Part shown: positions 58,960-64,000 of the stretch, piece after piece | Numbering within the stretch: the stretch's first letter is position 1 | Layout of the letters: every line of letters starts with the position of its first letter | Assembly (NCBI RefSeq): GCF_030445035.2 | Contig: NC_080701.1 | Coordinates: forward strand, 11,126,739-11,190,738 | Direction of reading: 5' to 3' | DNA from: Dasypus novemcinctus | Lineage: Eukaryota; Chordata; Mammalia; Cingulata; Dasypodidae | DNA length: 64,000 nucleotides | Notes under the pieces: generated by a model | The model's input: only the letters and a program-made list of their open reading frames with translations | What the model was told of the DNA's origin: nothing | The model's database searches: none | Made by a program: the position numbers and the translations under genes

Positions 58960-60520
58960 CAGATCTAATGCTCAGTAAAGTGTTGGAAGACCGCCAGCTG
59001 CTCCGGCCTGCACCTGCTGCCCCACGGGCGGTGGAGACCCGGGCCCCTGCAGACCTGGCAGGGGACACAGCCCAGGGCCACCCGAGGAGCCGGAAGCAGC
59101 AGGGCCAGCGCCCCAGGCCGGGCCCACCAGCATCTGCCGCAGGGCGCTGCTGGGAGCACCCGCGCTGGGCCCACCCAGGGAGGGGCCGGGGCAGGACCCC
59201 GCCATATCAGAGCAGGGGGGCGGCCAGTGTGGGAGGCTTTCGGCAGGGAAAGTACTTGTTCCTGGATGTTATCTTTTCAGTGTGTGCATGTGGGAGGTGG
59301 AATAGAAGGCGTGAGGTCAGGGTGGTGAGGCGACAGATCCGGAGATCAGGAAAGCACCTGAGGAAGCCACAGATGTTAGGGCGTGCACAGGGGCGCAGAG
59401 CAGCGTGCAGAAGGAATCGGTGACTGCGCTGGGGAGACGTTTCTGTGTTAGGGTCGACACTACTAAAGTGGGTGAAACCCCACCTGGCTGGTTCTGTACT
59501 TCAATGGGTAGGGGAGGGGTGACTGCCAGCCAAAGTCTTGACCAGTCATGGCCGTTGGGTGGGGGAAGGGTGACTGCCAGCCAAATCTTGACCAGTCAAG
59601 GCCGCTGGGCAGGGGAGGGGTGGCTGCCAGCCAAATCTTGACCAGTCAAGGCCGCTGGGTGGGGGAGGGGTGGCTGCCAGCCAAACTCTTGACCGGTCAG
59701 TCGCAGGCAGATGGTCATGAGCAGTGGCTCCAGGAGCAGCCGCAGACGCCGGGCCCCCCTCTGCAGCAGTGCGGGCTGCGGCCGTGGTTTCCATTTCCCC
59801 CGAGCTCTTTGGGAGGAGCTCCCCGTTGGTGGTGGAGATGCCCTCGCACACATCGACGCTCGCCCGGCGTCGCCCCGGCGTCCCCTCGCGGCACAGCCCC
59901 ACTGGCATTGGGCACCGGGACCCCAGCAGGGGTGGGGTGGGGGTGAGGCCCGGAGGGCGCCCAGGGGCTCGGACCTGTCCTGCCTCCGTGCTCTCCTGGT
60001 GTCATAGCCCCTTGAACCCGCTGGGCTGGGGAGAGATGTGCCGGGCCCCTAGGGGCGGCAAAGCTCCCCGAGTGCTCCTTTCTGGGGCCTGGGGTTGGGA
60101 ATGGGGTTCCAGGGCATGGGGAAGGGAGGGGAGGCAGGGCAGGGGGACAGGGAAGCCCTAACCAGTAAGAACCCCCTCCTCCTAAAGGGCCTCTGTGAAG
60201 AGCCAATGAGCCGGCGTCCGCAGGGCTTCTGGCTGTCGTCCTACAATCAGGAAACAGAGAAGCCCACCAAAGACACATGGACACCACAGACTAAACCACC
60301 ACTCCTCACAGTCCCCCCAAAAGCTCTGTGAAGCGACAGCTGCGTCCGGCCCACGACGGCCGGGGCTTCCCAAGGTCCCTAAAGGCCCGAGGGCCCAGGA
60401 GGACCAGGGCAGGGGGGCACCAGCAGGGCCCGTGCAGCGCCAGCCCGGGCCCGGTGTGCCCTCCCGGGTAACGATCAGCACCGCTTCGCTCTCCAGTCCC
60501 AGCCTGACCGCAGATGATAT
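58960..60520. other. GC-rich, CpG-containing block
   Basis: The block is richer in G, C and CpG than the rest of the window, with CpG clusters around 58990-59220 and 59730-60060. Several long open frames exist on both strands, as expected by chance in GC-rich DNA. None has a recognisable domain. A CpG-island-like regulatory element is possible. The minisatellite at 59505-59700 lies within it. Confidence 0.5.
59505..59700 (+). repeat. Minisatellite, 50-51-bp unit, about 4 copies
   Basis: The motif tg[a/g]ctgccagccaa recurs at 59520, 59571, 59621 and 59671, giving unit lengths of 51, 50 and 50 bp. Each unit also has tcttgaccagtca and a G-rich part. Units differ at a few positions. Confidence 0.9.
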
Positions 60521-60634
60521 GGTCATATTAAAAAAACCAACCTGAAAACAGCCTCCTGAGTGCAGGCCCCGGCGGGCGTGGGGACAGGCTGTCAGCGGTC
60601 AGGGTTTCATCGTCCCCGCGTGACTCCTTCCCTG

Positions 60635-60800
60635 GGGTCGGCAAACTACGGCCCTGGGCCAAACCCAGCCCTTGACCAGTTCTCGTGGACCTCCGGAGCG
60701 AAGAGCGGCTTTTTGCCATTTTAAAGGGTGTAAGAAAACAAAGACTCTGGGGCAGATACCGTACTTGCCCTGAAAGCCTGAAGCTTTTCCTCTCTGCCCA
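60635..60800 (+). repeat. hAT-like DNA transposon fragment (tentative)
   Basis: The start gtcggcaaactacggccctg, then tgccattttaaagggt, then accgtacttgccctgaaagc, resembles a widespread mammalian non-autonomous hAT element. A middle segment is missing. The family name is not certain. Confidence 0.45.
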
Positions 60801-63800
60801 AAAGCTTGCGGAACCTCCTCTAGTCACCTGCTTCTGCCTCCTGGGGTGGAAGGTCACCATCCAGGGTCACTGTGAAGGTTTGGCCCCAAAGGAAGGTGAC
60901 AGCTGTGTCTCCTCCTCCTGCCTTTGCCAAATTCAAGGGGAGGACTGACCTGGGTCCAGCAGGGCCCTGCTGGGGTAGGCGCCCCGTGTTTGGGGAGGGC
61001 GTGATGGGGGCCCAAGCACACCGCAGGAGCCGGGTGCCCTGTGAAGCAGAAGGCACCTGCTGGCTCCCCGGCTCCTCTGCCTCCAGGGCGTGGTGCTGGA
61101 GCAGCTGCACCCCCAAGGGCTGAGGTTCTCTCCCTGCTAGTATGTCATCTTCTGGGGAAAGGAATGCTGTGGCCACCAGCCCTGCTTCCGGAATGGCTCA
61201 GTAGCCACAGGCTGCTTTGGTGGTTTCCTGCCATAAATTACAACCATGCCCTCAGATTCCAGATGGTTTAATTTTAGCTCTGCCGCGCCCACGTGATTGT
61301 GCCGAGGAAGCCTTGGTGTGTGTGCGACGTGCCCATTGGGGCACAAGGAGGAACGGGTTCCCTCTTCCCCCGGTACCGCCTCTCCAGCACGAGGGGCCGC
61401 TCGGAATCGCCGTTTGGGCTCTTGGCTCTGTGAACATGACTTCAGCTCAGGGGTGCAGTCCTTGGGAAGAGGCCAAAGGACCCGTGGCATCTGTCCTTGA
61501 CCGACTATGTGACTTTGGGAAGCTCCCTCCGGGTCCTCATGCTGTCACCGTCAGACCTGATACTCTCCCAGCTCTAACCCACGATACCATCGAGCCCAGC
61601 TCCCGTGTGGGAGGCCCTTTATTCCAGTGGGTGCTACAAAGATGCAAGGGGGCGAGATGGTCCTTCCTGAGGAATTCCTACTCAGGAGCCTTGGGCAAGT
61701 GACCACGTTGGAGGACCGGTGCCAGCAGACGGCCAGAGGGCCTGGGTGTCCACACTCAGAGCTGCAGCAGCCGGCAGAGGGGGGAGCCCTGCAGTCCGGG
61801 CAGAGGCACGATCAGAAGGCAGGTTCCCGCCTCCAGGACCTTCTGAGGGCAGAAGGCGCTGCTCCCCCAGCGATGAGGATTTCCCAGAGCCCAGGGAAGG
61901 AAGCACCCAGCCCGCCTCTGCAGGAAACAGCAGTCAGCGTCGAGCTGGATTCTTCAGACAGCTGGATGTTCCCTATTCTGCATACGTGATTCTAGAAGTG
62001 TATTTTTTTTTTCACTCCAGATATCTCCGAGGTGAAAAATGCTACTTACAAGTGAGAATTAAGCAGTTTTTAACAATTATGAAAACCATACTGAAAGTGA
62101 AACATTTTCAAAAGAGCAGTGCTATTTTTCTACCCTTCCCGTATCTGTGAAGCAGTGTTTAAAAATCTTGAGAAATTCAAGGGGCTCCCTTGTGCATCCC
62201 TGTACCAGGCGCCAGTGACGCTCTGTCCTTCCATGCAACGCCATCACGAATTTTCCGAGGGTGGGTGGCAGAGGGCAGTGTACACTACTGAACACCCGGG
62301 AGCAGTTTACCTGCCACCTCTAGCCCTTCCGCTGAACTTAGAAAGAAAGCTTGTCTGGAAATCTTACCTGGGATGCAGGCTCAATATTCAACGGAGCGGG
62401 GTCCCGCCAGGGGCTGGTACAGGAGGCTGGCTGACCTAGCAGGTAAAGGTTATGAGAGTCGCGCACCATATTTCCCACTTTCGTCTGAAAACATCCAGCC
62501 AAAAAATGTGCTTCAAGGCCAAGTGAGCGGATGAGACTAAACATTACAGCACAGAGACCCCCAAGCTTCCTAGCTGGGACTTTGCTGCTGTGACAACTTC
62601 GGAAGCAATTACCCCTTCCTCCATGCCTCAAGTTCTTGAACTTGGCCACTGCTTGTAACCCATCCCTTTGGAAACAAGTTCTCCATGCGGAACACACCGA
62701 TTTGGAATATTCCTCCCCTTCCTCTAAGAATATGACAGTTTCGTTTTGCTTTTTCTACCTTTATTACATTTTTGCTTTGGATATACAAACAAACCATTCT
62801 CTTACACCACACAAACCACATCCATTCTTGTGTTTTTAAAAGTGCATTTCTCCTTTAACTCTATGTGTACAAAAATATTTGTTTTGAAACCATGCGGAAA
62901 TTTCTCGACAAGGCACTTTGAGGCATGAAACGAAGATGGGTCCTCGGTTCCACAGTCACGGCGAAGTAAAAGTGAAACATGGTCACAGCTGCGTTCTCCA
63001 AGTCCTCAGATCCGGCAGGTTCCAGAAAGTGACAAACTGTAAAGACATTCACAGCTTCAGCGCGGGCCGCAATGCTTTACAAGCAGGGCAGGAAACACCG
63101 AAACAACAGCCCTCTTTGTCCCCGTGCCAGATGGGTCCCTACTGCAGGAAACGAAGATAAGCTGCCAAATTGTCTTCAGATGACCCTGGAAGATCCCATT
63201 ATACACGTGTGACTTCTTATCCCCACTGCAGAGACCGTGGAGAAGGGCAGCAAGGACTGTCCCAGAGCCAAGAGCCCCCAGGCCTGCTCGGGCAAACAGC
63301 GTCCTGCTGCGGGGTTTCAAAAGAGAAAACAAATGACAGAGGAGCAAGGCTTCCGTTCACCGTCCACGGGGAGGGACGACCCATAAAATGGGCACTTCTA
63401 AAAAAAAGACGAGCCTATATCTTTGGTTTATAAAAGCGTGTAGCCCATTTAACGTCCCAGTGACTACAGGTAATGCTTATTTTTAAAAAGCAAATGACAC
63501 GCAAACACCCAAAACCACAAAAGCATTCTCCTACAAGTTCAAAATTTACATCTTTAAAAATAGTATCGAGTCCTATTTTACCACCCCGAAGATGAGATCT
63601 TCGATATAAAATAAACTCTACCGTTAATTCCGAAATCGTTTTAATTTTTGGAGAGTAGCATAACTCTGTCCTTTCTCACCAGCTCCCCTATAACATGAAT
63701 ACTTTCAACAAAAAAAAACCTAGTCCAATGTTTCCTGTCTTCCCAGAAACATGCAAAGCTTATTTACTATACATCCAGCTTATTTTATTGCACCCAATTT

Positions 63801-64000
63801 GCAAATGCTCCCCAGGGGAATGAAAATGAAACAAAAAACGGAGCTGCTTCCTCATCCCGGGACAACAGCACGAGTGACAGGCGGCCTCTCCTTCTGGGAC
63901 AACAGGTGAAAGCCACCGTGACTGGGGGCGGGGGTAGGTGTGTGGTTCCGCTGCAGAACCCAAAGAAAAGCCGAATCAACACGTCTGGCTGCAGTGAAAT
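60801..64000. other. Repeat-poor unique sequence at the window end
   Basis: No clear transposon is seen over more than 3 kb. The part from about 63400 is A/T-rich and resembles a 3' UTR in texture. A minus-strand AATAAA occurs near 63783-63788 and a plus-strand one at 63610-63615. No coding exon can be supported. Confidence 0.4.

Noticed and set aside
59548-60287. Frames of 120-190 codons on both strands in the GC-rich block
   Set aside because: GC-rich DNA has few stops. The frames overlap each other on both strands, include minisatellite units and show no domain.

Overview
This window is mammalian nuclear DNA, almost certainly from an armadillo (Dasypus or a close xenarthran relative). The main reason is a tRNA-derived SINE of about 400 bp that recurs across the window. 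Its tRNA-like head, C/T-rich antisense tail region and A-rich tail match the armadillo DAS SINE family. Nothing looks bacterial: there are no operons, no ribosome binding sites and no dense coding. Most long open reading frames are chance frames or antisense readings of repeats. The organism call is inference from repeat recognition and was not checked by a search.

One convincing protein-coding sequence is present: an intact, intronless, full-length copy of NDUFAB1 (mitochondrial acyl carrier protein) on the minus strand at 33074-33544. It has a short 5' leader, a 3' UTR, an AATAAA signal, a short A-tail and an 11-bp target-site duplication, so it is a L1-mobilised retrocopy. Its high CpG content and open frame suggest a young insertion. 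Expression cannot be judged from sequence.

Layout. 1-1270: unique. 1277-4375: minus-strand L1 5' half (ORF1 and the start of ORF2), interrupted by a 934-bp solo LTR and a DAS SINE. 4860-6045: ancient L2 split by a MaLR-type LTR. 6050-27600: mostly unique sequence with DAS SINEs, L1 3' ends and MIR-like fragments. 27600-30330: L2 and an old L1 on the minus strand. 30330-33680: a cluster of LTRs, an ERVL RNase H remnant, SINEs, and the repeat that hosts the NDUFAB1 retrocopy. 34333-34950: another solo LTR. 37740-44000: old minus-strand L1 sequence carrying several SINEs. 50530-53590: ERVL/MaLR-type LTRs, one nested in another. 55640-58320: decayed plus-strand L1 ORF2 and 3' UTR. 58960-60520: GC-rich block with a 50-bp minisatellite. 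60520-64000: largely repeat-poor.

No exon of an ordinary multi-exon gene could be recognised with confidence. Most SINEs and L1s lie on the minus strand, which would fit an intron of a plus-strand gene but may be chance. I found no new multi-gene system. The most useful leads are the intact NDUFAB1 retrocopy, the tandem-repeat-rich LTR and the unusual insertion structures listed as findings.
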